Positions 1-8,709 of a stretch of DNA of 9,664 nucleotides are shown here, one piece after another. The DNA lies in contig JAJZPK010000086.1 in the NCBI GenBank assembly GCA_021811205.1, positions 1-9,664 on the forward strand, read 5' to 3'. Source of the DNA: Pseudomonadota bacterium. GTDB lineage: Bacteria > Pseudomonadota > Gammaproteobacteria > Burkholderiales > JABEVD01. Positions within the stretch are counted from its first letter, which is position 1. Every line of letters begins with the position of its first letter. The notes under the pieces were generated by a model. It worked only from the letters and a program-made list of their open reading frames with translations, had not been told where the DNA came from and made no database searches. The position numbers were made by a program, and so were the translations under genes.

Positions 1-1008
<1,008 letters not shown>

Positions 1009-1017
1009 GGGATTGCC

Positions 1018-1200
1018 ATGAGGAAGGACAGCTACTGGCGCGAAATCGTTCTGACGCTCGCCGTCAAGATATTCGTGCTCACGCTGATCTGGTATGCATG
1101 GTTTTCCAATCCCGTGGGCGACCAACTCGACGATTCGAAGGTGGCCGCCCAGATCCTATCGCAATCTGTAAAGGAATCCGATCATGGTGCCGTCCACTGA
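1018..1200 (+). CDS. cydP: Small membrane protein, CydP-like putative cytochrome bd subunit
   Basis: This 60-residue protein has a short basic N-terminus ([10 protein letters not shown]), one hydrophobic helix at about residues 9-29 ([20 protein letters not shown]) and a soluble acidic tail. Size, the xREIVLxLxVK pattern and the position directly before cydA match the small proteins annotated as putative cytochrome oxidase small subunit CydP. Their role in the bd complex is inferred mainly from gene neighbourhood. The ATG has a clear ribosome binding site, AAGGGA at 1007-1012 with 5 bases spacing, overlapping the sqr stop. The gene runs 17 bases into cydA in another frame, so its translation is probably coupled to that of cydA. 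The family name comes from remembered pattern and context, not from a search. Confidence 0.8.
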   Translation: MRKDSYWREIVLTLAVKIFVLTLIWYAWFSNPVGDQLDDSKVAAQILSQSVKESDHGAVH

Positions 1201-2731
1201 GCTAGTCGATCTGTCGAGGCTGCAGTTTGCAGCGACAGCCCTCTACCATTTTCTTTTCGTTCCGCTCACCCTTGGTCTTTCCTTTTTGCTCGTCATCATG
1301 GAATCCGTCTATGTGATGACCGGAAGGGAAGTGTACAAGGACATGACGCGGTTCTGGGGAAAACTGTTCGGCATCAATTTCGCGCTTGGCGTCACCACAG
1401 GCATCACGATGGAATTCCAGTTCGGAACGAACTGGGCCTATTATTCCCATTACGTGGGCGATATTTTTGGCGCGCCGCTCGCCATCGAGGGATTGATGGC
1501 CTTCTTCCTCGAATCGACCATGGTCGGCCTGTTCTTCTTCGGTTGGGACCGGCTCTCCAGGGTGAAGCACCTGATGGTGACCTTCCTCGTTGCCCTGGGT
1601 TCGAATTTGTCGGCGCTCTGGATCCTGATCGCGAACGGCTGGATGCAGAACCCGGTCGGAGCCGAATTCAACTACCATACCATGCGCATGGAGATGACGA
1701 GCTTCACCCAACTGCTTTTCAATCCGGTCGCCCAGGTGAAATTCGTCCATACCGTTTCCGCAGGCTACGTCACTGCATCCGTCTTCGTTCTCGGCATCAG
1801 CGCCTACTATCTCCTCAAGGGAAAGGACACCGCCTTTGCGATGCGCTCCATTGCTGTGGCGGCAGGGTTCGGCCTGGCTTCCAGCCTGTCCGTGATCGTG
1901 CTTGGCGACGAGTCGGGTTATACGGCGGGTGAAGTCCAGAAGGTGAAACTCGCTGCGATCGAGGCGGAATGGCACACGACGCCTCCCCCTGCTGCGATCA
2001 CCGCCTTCGGATTTCCCAACGAGAAAACCCAGCACACCGATTATGCGATCAAGATCCCTTACGTTCTCGGGCTCATTGCGACCCGATCGACGGACGAAAA
2101 GATCACGGGCATCGCCGAGCTCAAGGAACAGAATGCGGAAAAGATTGCGGACGGCATGAAGGCCTATGCAGCATTCGAAAAATTGAGATCGGGCGACAAG
2201 AGCGCGGAGACGATGGCCGAGTTCGAAAAATACAAGGAAGATCTCGGCTACGGGCTTCTCCTCAAGAAATACACGCCGAACGTGGTCGATGCAACGCCTG
2301 AAATGATCAGGAAAGCGGCAGACGACACCATCCCGAGAATCGCACCGCTCTTCTGGGCGTTCAGGATCATGGTGCTGCTCGGATTCTGGCTTCTTGTGCT
2401 GTTTTCATTGTCTTTCTATTGCGTAGCCAAGCGCACCATTGCGCAAAACAAGACGCTCCTGAAACTCGCGCTCTACAGCATTCCGCTTCCATGGATCGCG
2501 GCGGAGGTGGGCTGGTTCGTCGCGGAATACGGCAGGCAGCCGTGGACCATCAGCGGCATATTGCCTACCCAGCTGAGCACGTCCAGCCTGTCGCCTTCCA
2601 GCCTTTACTTCAGCCTGTCCGGGTTCGTCGGCTTCTACAGCCTGCTGCTCATCGCGGAACTCTACCTGATGTTCAAATACGCCAGACTGGGCCCGCAGAG
2701 TCTGCATAACGGCCGCTACGGCAAAGCTTGA
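1184..2731 (+). CDS. cydA: Cytochrome bd ubiquinol oxidase subunit I
   Basis: CydA carries the three hemes (b558, b595, d) and the quinol site of cytochrome bd, a proton-motive-force-generating terminal oxidase in the cytoplasmic membrane. The 515-residue protein aligns along its length with E. coli CydA (522 residues) with an offset of +3. Heme ligands His22, His189 and Met396 match E. coli His19, His186 and Met393. Glu102 and Glu110 match Glu99 and Glu107. The quinol-loop residues Lys255 and Glu260 match Lys252 and Glu257. The periplasmic Q loop is of the long (L) type, and the signature EYGRQPW lies near the C-terminus. The start is set by AAGGA at 1171-1175, 8 bases upstream, inside the end of cydP. 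cydB follows after 10 bases. No key residue is missing. Confidence 0.98.
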   Translation: MVPSTELVDLSRLQFAATALYHFLFVPLTLGLSFLLVIMESVYVMTGREVYKDMTRFWGKLFGINFALGVTTGITMEFQFGTNWAYYSHYVGDIFGAPLAIEGLMAFFLESTMVGLFFFGWDRLSRVKHLMVTFLVALGSNLSALWILIANGWMQNPVGAEFNYHTMRMEMTSFTQLLFNPVAQVKFVHTVSAGYVTASVFVLGISAYYLLKGKDTAFAMRSIAVAAGFGLASSLSVIVLGDESGYTAGEVQKVKLAAIEAEWHTTPPPAAITAFGFPNEKTQHTDYAIKIPYVLGLIATRSTDEKITGIAELKEQNAEKIADGMKAYAAFEKLRSGDKSAETMAEFEKYKEDLGYGLLLKKYTPNVVDATPEMIRKAADDTIPRIAPLFWAFRIMVLLGFWLLVLFSLSFYCVAKRTIAQNKTLLKLALYSIPLPWIAAEVGWFVAEYGRQPWTISGILPTQLSTSSLSPSSLYFSLSGFVGFYSLLLIAELYLMFKYARLGPQSLHNGRYGKA

Positions 2732-2741
2732 GGAGACCATC

Positions 2742-3884
2742 ATGATTTTCGACTATGCAACGCTCAAAGTGATCTGGTGGCTGTTCGTCGGCGTGCTCCT
2801 GATCGGTTTTGCGATCATGGACGGTTTCGATCTGGGAGTGGGCGCGCTCCTTCCCTTCATCGGCAGGAATGACGAGGAAAGGCGTGTGGTCATCAATTCG
2901 ATCGGCGCGACCTGGGACGGCAACCAGGTCTGGCTCATTACCGCGGGCGGCGCCATTTTTGCCGCCTGGCCGCTCGTCTATGCGACGGCCTTTTCTGGAT
3001 TCTACATTGCCCTCATCCTCACCCTGTTTGCGCTCTTCTTCAGGCCGGTGGGGTTCGACTACCGGAGCAAGGTAGATGATCCGAGATGGCGCTCGGCATG
3101 GGATTGGGGGCTTTTCGCCGGCGGATTTGTTCCCAGCCTGATTTTCGGCGTCGCCTTCGGCAATCTGCTGCAGGGCGTGCCCTTCCATTTCGATGAGGAT
3201 ATGCGCGTGTTTTACACGGGAAGCTTTTTCGGGCTGCTCAATCCTTTCGCCATTCTCAGCGGCGTCGTGAGCCTTTCCATGCTGCTCATGCACGGCGCAA
3301 CCTATCTCGGCATCAGGACGGTGGGCGAGATCGAGAAGCGCGCGGTGGCAGCTTCCAGATATGCCGCGATTGTCCTCATCATCGCCTTCGCGGCTGCGGG
3401 AATCTGGGTCTACAAGGGAATCGAAGGCTACAAGATCGTCTCCATGCTCTCCTCAAACGTCGTCTCGACTCCGCTGGACAAGGTGGTCGAAAAATCGGCC
3501 GGGGCATGGCTTGCCAACTATGATGCCTATCCTATCCTGTGGATTGCGCCGGCTCTGGGCTTTCTCGGCGCTGCACTGAATATCGTCCTGTCTTCCGCGG
3601 GAAAGCGGATTCTGGCTTTCGTCACGAGCTCGCTCTCCCTGGCAGGGGTGATCCTGACGGCGGGCATCGCAATGTTCCCGTTCATCATGCCGTCAAGCGC
3701 TGATCCCAGGAGCAGTCTCACTGTTTGGGATGCCGTGTCCAGCCACGGCACGCTCCAGATCATGTTCTGGGTGGTCGTCATCTTCCTGCCCATCATTCTT
3801 CTGTACACTTCCTGGGTCTATCGGGTCCTGAGAGGGAAGATCACGGTGGATACGATCAGAGCCAACGATCACAGCGTTTACTGA
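2742..3884 (+). CDS. cydB: Cytochrome bd ubiquinol oxidase subunit II
   Basis: CydB is the second large subunit of cytochrome bd and supports assembly and proton supply of the heme-bearing CydA. The 380-residue protein is very close in length to E. coli CydB (379) and is colinear with it. Shared landmarks are DGFDLGVG (Asp30, E. coli Asp29), [14 protein letters not shown] (Asp59, E. coli Asp58), [25 protein letters not shown] and the late [16 protein letters not shown] segment. Several long hydrophobic stretches fit the multi-helix membrane fold. AGGAGA at 2731-2736, overlapping the cydA stop, stands 5 bases before the ATG. The stop overlaps the ribosome binding site of cydX, so cydA, cydB and cydX should be made together. 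Confidence 0.98.
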   Translation: MIFDYATLKVIWWLFVGVLLIGFAIMDGFDLGVGALLPFIGRNDEERRVVINSIGATWDGNQVWLITAGGAIFAAWPLVYATAFSGFYIALILTLFALFFRPVGFDYRSKVDDPRWRSAWDWGLFAGGFVPSLIFGVAFGNLLQGVPFHFDEDMRVFYTGSFFGLLNPFAILSGVVSLSMLLMHGATYLGIRTVGEIEKRAVAASRYAAIVLIIAFAAAGIWVYKGIEGYKIVSMLSSNVVSTPLDKVVEKSAGAWLANYDAYPILWIAPALGFLGAALNIVLSSAGKRILAFVTSSLSLAGVILTAGIAMFPFIMPSSADPRSSLTVWDAVSSHGTLQIMFWVVVIFLPIILLYTSWVYRVLRGKITVDTIRANDHSVY

Positions 3885-3895
3885 AAGGATCGAAC

Positions 3896-4033
3896 ATGTG
3901 GTATTTTTCCTGGATACTCGGCGTAGGACTCGCGATGGCTTTCGGCATCATCAACGTGCTCTGGCTGGAGGCCGAATATTTCTGCAAAATGGACATCGAA
4001 GCGGCAAAAGGCGGGAACGATAAGGTAAAATGA
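3896..4033 (+). CDS. cydX: Cytochrome bd small subunit CydX
   Basis: CydX is a single-helix subunit that stabilises the hemes of cytochrome bd. The 45-residue product begins MWYFSWILGVGLAMAFGIIN, closely matching the E. coli CydX start MWYFAWILGTLLACSFGVI, and spans the membrane once (about residues 3-24). The start is chosen by this match and by AAAGGA at 3884-3889, 6 bases upstream and overlapping the cydB stop; a longer open frame from 3725 should be ignored. The charged tail (KMDIEAAKGGNDKVK) makes it somewhat longer than the 37-residue E. coli protein. It also contains one Cys (EYFCKMD). Confidence 0.95.
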   Translation: MWYFSWILGVGLAMAFGIINVLWLEAEYFCKMDIEAAKGGNDKVK

Positions 4034-4045
4034 GGCTTTTAAGCC
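4034..4045 (+). other. Short inverted repeat between cydX and nadC
   Basis: GGCTT and AAGCC flank TT, giving at best a 4-base-pair stem with a four-base loop. It lies between the cydX stop and the nadC ATG and includes part of the only Shine-Dalgarno-like string there (GAGG, 4032-4035, 14 bases from the ATG). No T tract follows directly, so it does not look like a terminator. A role in nadC translation is speculative. Confidence 0.2.
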
Positions 4046-4049
4046 CCAT

Positions 4050-4886
4050 ATGAGTCTTTTTGATACGGTCGAAAAGGACGTCGAGGCCGCGCTTCTCGAA
4101 GACATCGGTTCAGGCGACGTCACTGCGGATCTGGTTCCCATCGATGCAATCGCCGCCGCTGTCGTGATTTCCAGGGTCGATGCCGTGCTGTGCGGCATCC
4201 CCTGGTTCGAAGCCTGCTTCAGGCGCCTCGATCCCGCCGCAGAAATCACCTGGCATTTCCCTGAAGGTGCATCCATCGGTCCTGACGATGTGCTCTGCAC
4301 GCTGAAAGGCAATGCGCGAGCCTTGCTCACCGCGGAGCGCAGCGCGCTCAATTTCCTTCAGCTGCTCTCGGGCATATCGACGAAAACCCGCCAGTATGTC
4401 CGTATGGTGGCGGGAACCAAGGCTGTCGTCATGGACACCCGGAAAACCCTTCCCGGGCTGAGGGTCGCGCAGAAATACGCGGTGAGGATGGGGGGCGGGC
4501 AGAACCAGAGGATGGGGCTTTATGATGCGATCCTCATCAAGGAGAACCACATTCTGGCCTGCGGCGGCGTCAATGGTGCGCTGAAATCCGCATCAAGCTC
4601 TTCGCTTCCCGTGCAGATCGAGGTGGAAAGCATGGAAGAGCTGAGGCAGGCGCTGGATGCAGGGGCCCAGCTGATCCTGCTCGACAATTTCGATCTCGAA
4701 GGATTGAAGAGGGCCGTCGATTATACGGCAGGACGCGCCGTTCTCGAAGCGTCCGGCGGGGTGAACCTGGAAACCGTGAGGAGCATCGCCGAAACGGGGG
4801 TCGACAGGATTTCCGTCGGTTCACTCACCAAGGACGTCGAGGCGGTCGATCTTTCGATGCGCCTCGAAATCTCCATGCTGGCCTGA
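4050..4886 (+). CDS. nadC: Nicotinate-nucleotide pyrophosphorylase (quinolinate phosphoribosyltransferase)
   Basis: NadC makes nicotinate mononucleotide from quinolinate and phosphoribosyl pyrophosphate, releasing CO2, in cytoplasmic de novo NAD synthesis. The 278 residues are of normal length. An N-terminal domain (LLEDIGSGDVTADLV, residues 15-29) precedes the barrel. Expected active-site positions are visible: Arg97 in AERSALN, Arg131-Lys132 in DTRKTLPGLR, Arg154, Lys164 in LIKENH, Glu193 in IEVE and Asp212 in LLDNF. One position differs from the common pattern: GGGxxHR reads GGGQNQR, so Gln153 stands where M. tuberculosis NadC has His161. The gene starts 16 bases after cydX without a well-placed ribosome binding site, so translation may depend on coupling. 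No quinolinate synthase (nadA) or aspartate oxidase (nadB) gene is nearby. Its stop abuts that of thrC on the other strand. Confidence 0.95.
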   Translation: MSLFDTVEKDVEAALLEDIGSGDVTADLVPIDAIAAAVVISRVDAVLCGIPWFEACFRRLDPAAEITWHFPEGASIGPDDVLCTLKGNARALLTAERSALNFLQLLSGISTKTRQYVRMVAGTKAVVMDTRKTLPGLRVAQKYAVRMGGGQNQRMGLYDAILIKENHILACGGVNGALKSASSSSLPVQIEVESMEELRQALDAGAQLILLDNFDLEGLKRAVDYTAGRAVLEASGGVNLETVRSIAETGVDRISVGSLTKDVEAVDLSMRLEISMLA

Positions 4887-4903
4887 CTATTTCGCCAGGT
4901 TTT
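4878..4903 (+). terminator. Weak candidate terminator at the convergent nadC/thrC ends
   Basis: CTGGC (4878-4882) can pair with GCCAG (4894-4898) across an 11-base loop, followed by GTTTT. The stem covers both stop codons. The five-pair stem, long loop and four-base T run make this weak. In the opposite direction there is no T tract after the stem. It is listed because no other terminator separates the two blocks. Confidence 0.2.
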
Positions 4904-6008
4904 CCAGGATGATCTTCTCGATCGAGCTTCTCGTCGCTTCAACCGTGACCGGCTTCGTGCTCTGAGCGATCGCCGTGTCCGGGTCCTTGAGCCCGTGGCC
5001 GGTCAAGGTGCAGACGATGGTCGAGCCTTCGGCTATCTTGCCGCGCTCAAGGTCCATCAATACGCCTGCAAGGGAAGTGGCGGAGGCCGGCTCGCAGAAG
5101 ACCCCTTCGTTCTGAGCCAGAAGCTTCTGAACTCTCAATATTTCCGAGTCGGTGCATTCGTCGAACCAGCCGCCGGATTCTTCCTTCACTGTCCATGCCT
5201 GCTTCCAGGAAACCGGATGGCCTATCCTGATTGCGGTGGCGACAGTCTCGGGATCGTCGACGAAGGCGAGCCTCGTGAAGGGGGCTGAGCCTGCTGCCTG
5301 GTAGCCCAGCATCTTCGGCCTTTTCGTCGCGGCTTTCGCCTTGTGGTAGGGGCATTTCCCGCCGCAATGCACGCAGGAATGGGTATCCGTGCACACCGAT
5401 TCACTGTAGCCTATCCAGTGCGCCGTGATGTTTCCAGCATTGCCCACGGGCAGGGCATGATAGTCGGGGGCATCCCCGAGCTCCTCGATGATCTCGAAGC
5501 TCGCGGTCTTCTGGCCCTGCAGCCTGAAGGGATTCACGGAATTGACGATGGTCACCGGCGCGCTTTCGGCGACTTCGCGAACCAGCCTCATGCCGTCGTC
5601 GAAATTGCCGTTGATCTGGATCACCACCGAGCCGTGCATCATCGCCTGGGAAAGCTTGCCGAGCGCGATCTTGCCTTCAGGAATCAGCACGAAGGAAGTG
5701 ATTCCGGCGCGAGACGCATAGGCTGCGGCGGCGGCCGAAGTATTGCCCGTTGAAGCGCAGATGATTGCCTTCGACCCGGCTTCGACCGCCTTGGTCACGG
5801 CCATGGTCATGCCCCTGTCCTTGAAGGAGCCGGTCGGATTCAGTCCCTCGAATTTCACCAGGATCCTGACATCCTTCTTGATCAGCCTGGGCAGATTTTT
5901 GAGCTCGATAAGCGGGGTGTTGCCTTCGCCGAGCGAAACGATGGGAGTGGATGGGCTGACGGGGAGCCTGTCCCTGTAGCGTTCGATGAGTCCTGTGTAA
6001 TGTGCCAT
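4887..6008 (-). CDS. thrC: Threonine synthase with a cysteine-rich insert
   Basis: ThrC converts O-phosphohomoserine to threonine using pyridoxal phosphate (fold type II). The protein starts [16 protein letters not shown] at 6008, with AGGA 6 bases upstream and one base after the hom stop. The open frame reaches back to 6182, but that part overlaps hom and does not resemble ThrC. Visible motifs are SLGEGNTPL (25-33), [13 protein letters not shown] with the PLP lysine Lys63, [25 protein letters not shown] (phosphate binding) and [12 protein letters not shown] near the end. It is the short form of the enzyme, 373 residues, about 20 more than the Bacillus enzyme. The surplus sits in one place: residues about 204-229 insert Cys206, Cys212, Cys215 and Cys219 with His210, His214 and His222 between GYSE and RPKMLGYQ. 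This resembles a metal-binding knuckle. Catalytic motifs outside it look intact. Confidence 0.96.
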   Translation of the reverse strand: MAHYTGLIERYRDRLPVSPSTPIVSLGEGNTPLIELKNLPRLIKKDVRILVKFEGLNPTGSFKDRGMTMAVTKAVEAGSKAIICASTGNTSAAAAAYASRAGITSFVLIPEGKIALGKLSQAMMHGSVVIQINGNFDDGMRLVREVAESAPVTIVNSVNPFRLQGQKTASFEIIEELGDAPDYHALPVGNAGNITAHWIGYSESVCTDTHSCVHCGGKCPYHKAKAATKRPKMLGYQAAGSAPFTRLAFVDDPETVATAIRIGHPVSWKQAWTVKEESGGWFDECTDSEILRVQKLLAQNEGVFCEPASATSLAGVLMDLERGKIAEGSTIVCTLTGHGLKDPDTAIAQSTKPVTVEATRSSIEKIILENLAK

Positions 6009-6009
6009 T

Positions 6010-7326
6010 TCAGTTCCTGTTGAGTTCTTCGAGACGTATTTTCCTGACGGCGCCGGAAATCGAGGAAAGCGCCTCGATTTTCGAGATCGCCGCATCGATG
6101 TGCTTCTCCAGCGTCCTGTGGGTAAGCATGATGATGTCGACCTGTTCCTCGCCTTCAATCGGTTCCTTCTGCACCATGGCATCGATGGAAATGCCGAGAT
6201 CGGCGAGTATCCGGGTCACCTCCGCGAGCACGCCGGGCTTGTCATACGCCCGCATCCTTAAATAATAGGCCGTTTCCACTTCGCTCATCGGCAGGATTTC
6301 GACGTCGGACATCCTGTCCGGCTGGAAGGCGAGATGGGGAACGCGATGCTCCGGGTCGGCCGTGTGCATTCTCGTCACGTCGACGAGGTCTGCGACCACG
6401 GCGGATGCGGTCGGCTCAGACCCCGCCCCTGCCCCGTAATACATGGTCGCTCCCACTGCATCCCCCTTAACGAGGATCGCGTTCATCACGCCGTCCACGT
6501 TGGCGATCAGTCGTTTTGCCGGAATCAATGTCGGATGGACCCTGAGCTCGATGCCTTTTTCAGTTTTCTTGGTGATGCCGAGCAGCTTGATCCTGTAGCC
6601 GAGTTCTTCCGCATAGCGGATGTCCTCGCCCGTCAATTTCGAAATGCCTTCCGTGTAGGCCTTCGAGAACTGGGTCGGGATGCCGAAAGCGATGGATGCC
6701 ATGATGGTGAGCTTGTGCGCCGCATCGATTCCCTCGATGTCGAAAGTGGGGTCCGCCTCCGCATAGCCGAGCGCCTGCGCGTCTTTCAATGCTTCTTCGA
6801 AACTTGCGCCCTTGTCGCGCATCTCGGAAAGGATGTAGTTGCTGGTGCCGTTGATGATGCCTGCGATCCATTCTATCCGGTTCGCGGTCAGCCCTTCCCG
6901 CAATGCCTTGATGATCGGAATGCCGCCTGCAACGGCTGCCTCGAATGCGACGATCACGCCCTTCTTCTGCGCTGCCTCGAAGATATCGTTGCCGTAGAGA
7001 GCGAGCAGGGCCTTGTTTGCCGTAACCACATGCTTTCCGTTTTCGATCGCTTTCAGCACGAGATCCCTCGCGATCTTCGTGCCGCCGATCAGCTCGACCA
7101 CGATGTCGATCTCGGGGTTTGAAACGACCTCGAATGCGTCATCCGTGACGGAAACTGAATTTCCTGCGATCTGCCTCGCCCTTTCGAGATCCTTGTCCGC
7201 GATCATGCCTATCCTGATTTCGCGCCCGGCACGTCTCGATATTTCTTCGGCGTTCCTGGACAGGACCTTGAATGTACCGGAACCCACGGTGCCGATTCCC
7301 AAAAGACCTACGTTGATTGCTTTCAT
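6010..7326 (-). CDS. hom: Homoserine dehydrogenase (monofunctional, with ACT domain)
   Basis: This enzyme reduces aspartate semialdehyde to homoserine with NAD(P)H, the branch point toward threonine and methionine. The 438-residue protein has the nucleotide-binding [11 protein letters not shown] at residues 7-17, ANKALLA with Lys105, and [19 protein letters not shown]. Glu190, Asp201 and Lys205 align with yeast Glu208, Asp219 and Lys223 (the catalytic lysine). A C-terminal ACT domain begins near residue 353 ([20 protein letters not shown]), which in this family usually gives feedback control by threonine. There is no fused aspartokinase. It follows alaA by 27 bases that contain no convincing Shine-Dalgarno sequence, only purine-rich AAAAAG. 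thrC starts one base after its stop, so the two are almost certainly co-transcribed. The [10 protein letters not shown] start fits the family. Confidence 0.96.
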   Translation of the reverse strand: MKAINVGLLGIGTVGSGTFKVLSRNAEEISRRAGREIRIGMIADKDLERARQIAGNSVSVTDDAFEVVSNPEIDIVVELIGGTKIARDLVLKAIENGKHVVTANKALLALYGNDIFEAAQKKGVIVAFEAAVAGGIPIIKALREGLTANRIEWIAGIINGTSNYILSEMRDKGASFEEALKDAQALGYAEADPTFDIEGIDAAHKLTIMASIAFGIPTQFSKAYTEGISKLTGEDIRYAEELGYRIKLLGITKKTEKGIELRVHPTLIPAKRLIANVDGVMNAILVKGDAVGATMYYGAGAGSEPTASAVVADLVDVTRMHTADPEHRVPHLAFQPDRMSDVEILPMSEVETAYYLRMRAYDKPGVLAEVTRILADLGISIDAMVQKEPIEGEEQVDIIMLTHRTLEKHIDAAISKIEALSSISGAVRKIRLEELNRN

Positions 7327-7353
7327 GTTTTTGACTTTTTCGCTAAAGTTTGT

Positions 7354-8580
7354 TCAGGCGATGTGGCGCCTGCGGTAATGATCGAGAAAGCGCGCGATGC
7401 GCTCGATTGCTTCGGTCAAGTCGTCCACGTTGGGCAGAAACACGACCCTGAAATGGTCGGGTTCGATCCAGTTGAAGCCTGTTCCCTGCACGACCAGGAC
7501 CTTTTCCTTCTGGAGGAGCTCGAGAACGAACTGCTGGTCGTCCGCAATGGGATACATTTTAGGGTCGAGCTTCGGGAAAAGATACATCGCAGCCTTGGGT
7601 TTTGCGCAGCTCACCCCGGGAATCTGCGTGAGCAGTTCCCATGCAACATCACGCTGCCTGCACAGGCGTCCTGAAGGTGCGACGAGGTCGTTGATGCTCT
7701 GGTATCCGCCGAGCGCAGTCTGTATGCCGAATTGTGCTGGGACGTTCGCGCAAAGCCTCATCGAGGCGAGCATGGTGAGCCCTTCGATATAATCCCGTGC
7801 ATGATGCTTTTCCCCTGACACCACTATCCATCCTGCCCGGTAGCCTGCAGCTCTGTAATTCTTGGACAGGCCGTTGAAGGTGATGCAGAGGATATCGTCT
7901 GCGATCGATGCGATCGAGGTATGGGAATTTCCGTCGTAGAGCACCTTGTCGTAGATTTCGTCGGCATAGACGATGAGCTGGTTTACCCTTGCGATCTCGA
8001 CGATTTCCTCCAGGATTTCTTTCGGATAGAGGGCACCGGTCGGATTGTTCGGATTGATGATCACGATGGCGCGCGTATTCGGCGTGATCTTTCCCCGGAT
8101 GTCGTCGCAATCGGGCAGCCAGTCGGATTGCTCGTCGCAGATATAGTGCACAGGGACGCCGCCCGCGAGAGTCACGGCAGCCGTCCAGAGCGGATAGTCG
8201 GGGGAGGGAATCAGCACTTCGTCGCCGTTGTTCAGGAGCCCCTGCATCGCCATCACGATCAGCTCTGATACGCCGTTCCCGATGTAGATGTCCTCGATCT
8301 GGACGTTCCTGATGTTCTTTTCCTGGGTGTACTGCATGATCGCCTTGCGCGCGGAAAAGAGGCCGTTCGAATCGGAATAGCCGGATGCCTCGGGCAGGTT
8401 CCTGATCACGTCCTGTCTGATTTCCTCGGGCACGTCGAATCCGAAAGGGGCAGGATTGCCGATGTTGAGCTTGATGATCCTGTGCCCTTCTTCTTCCATC
8501 TGCTTCGCATGCGCCATCACGGGTCCCCTGATGTCGTAGCAGACGTTGTAAAGCTTGGATGACTTGAGAACTGGCTGCAT
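7354..8580 (-). CDS. alaA: AlaA-type PLP-dependent aminotransferase (glutamate-pyruvate)
   Basis: E. coli AlaA forms alanine from pyruvate and glutamate, and this protein follows it closely from KSSKLYNVCYDIRGPV to the C-terminus. Family landmarks are KLNIGNPAPFGFD, YIGNGVSELI, SPDYPLWTAAV, INPNNPTGA, YADEIYDKVLYD and FNGLSKNYRAAGYRAGW, with the PLP lysine at residue 240, the same number as in E. coli AlaA. The start at 8580 (MQPVLKSSKL, 408 residues) is preferred over an in-frame ATG at 8592. It aligns with the E. coli start MSPIEKSSKL, and the ATG at 8592 has AGGA only 3 bases away. The upstream bases are also explained by a relic of the alaC 3' end that stops one base before 8580. hom follows. 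The substrate is inferred from similarity to AlaA; other aminotransferase activities are possible. Confidence 0.94.
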   Translation of the reverse strand: MQPVLKSSKLYNVCYDIRGPVMAHAKQMEEEGHRIIKLNIGNPAPFGFDVPEEIRQDVIRNLPEASGYSDSNGLFSARKAIMQYTQEKNIRNVQIEDIYIGNGVSELIVMAMQGLLNNGDEVLIPSPDYPLWTAAVTLAGGVPVHYICDEQSDWLPDCDDIRGKITPNTRAIVIINPNNPTGALYPKEILEEIVEIARVNQLIVYADEIYDKVLYDGNSHTSIASIADDILCITFNGLSKNYRAAGYRAGWIVVSGEKHHARDYIEGLTMLASMRLCANVPAQFGIQTALGGYQSINDLVAPSGRLCRQRDVAWELLTQIPGVSCAKPKAAMYLFPKLDPKMYPIADDQQFVLELLQKEKVLVVQGTGFNWIEPDHFRVVFLPNVDDLTEAIERIARFLDHYRRRHIA

Positions 8581-8581
8581 A

Positions 8582-8632
8582 TTAAACCCCATCTTTCCTG
8601 AACATGTCTCTGATGCCCCTGGTTGCCTGGGG
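8582..8632 (-). pseudogene. Duplicated 3' end of an alaC-type gene, relic or tail of a 43-residue ORF
   Basis: Read on the minus strand, 8629-8588 encodes QATRGIRDMFRKDG, followed by Val and TAA (8584-8582). The end of alaC (8760-8719) encodes [14 protein letters not shown]. Twelve of 14 residues are identical, while about 31 of 42 bases match (counted by hand); most base differences are synonymous. The longest exact shared run is 14 bases (8595-8608 and 8726-8739). Upstream of the glutamine codon the similarity stops at once. The TAA is followed by one base and then the alaA ATG. An open frame of 43 codons runs from an ATG at 8713, overlapping the alaC stop as ATGA, through the relic to this TAA. 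Whether it is translated is unknown. I read it as the tail of a lost alaC paralogue or of a donor operon. Confidence 0.65.
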
Positions 8633-8658
8633 AATTATGGATGGTTTTGGCTCCGACA

Positions 8659-8681
8659 TAACATTGGCTTCGCAAATGTTA
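8659..8681. promoter_or_regulatory. Imperfect hairpin/palindrome in the alaC-alaA spacer
   Basis: TAACATT (8659-8665) and AATGTTA (8675-8681) are perfect inverted repeats around 9 bases. Inside, one mismatch is followed by two more pairs and a three-base loop. It is not followed by a T tract on either strand, so it is not a standard terminator. On the minus strand a CATAAT hexamer (8638-8633, one mismatch to TATAAT) lies downstream, but no good -35 box is present. It could be an operator, an RNA hairpin or chance. Confidence 0.3.
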
Positions 8682-8709
8682 GTCTGCACCGAAACGAGTC
8701 GCTCGCGCC

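Noticed and set aside
4034..4060. Rho-independent terminator after cydX
   Set aside because: The GGCTT/AAGCC stem is too short with too small a loop, and the later T run (4055-4059) lies within nadC and is not adjacent to the stem.
6009..6182. Longer N-terminus for thrC from an ATG at 6182
   Set aside because: The extra 58 residues are Arg/Ser-rich, lie inside hom and do not match ThrC. The start at 6008 matches the family and has a ribosome binding site.
6334..7122. Plus-strand open frame of 262 codons opposite hom
   Set aside because: hom on the minus strand has all family motifs in place, and the antisense product resembles no known protein.
8581..8592. alaA start at the upstream ATG (8592)
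   Set aside because: That ATG falls within the out-of-frame alaC-tail relic, has its AGGA only 3 bases away, and adds four residues not seen in E. coli AlaA.
8638..8661. Standard sigma-70 promoter for alaA
   Set aside because: CATAAT is a fair -10 box, but the hexamers at 16-18 bases spacing (for example TTATGT) match TTGACA poorly.
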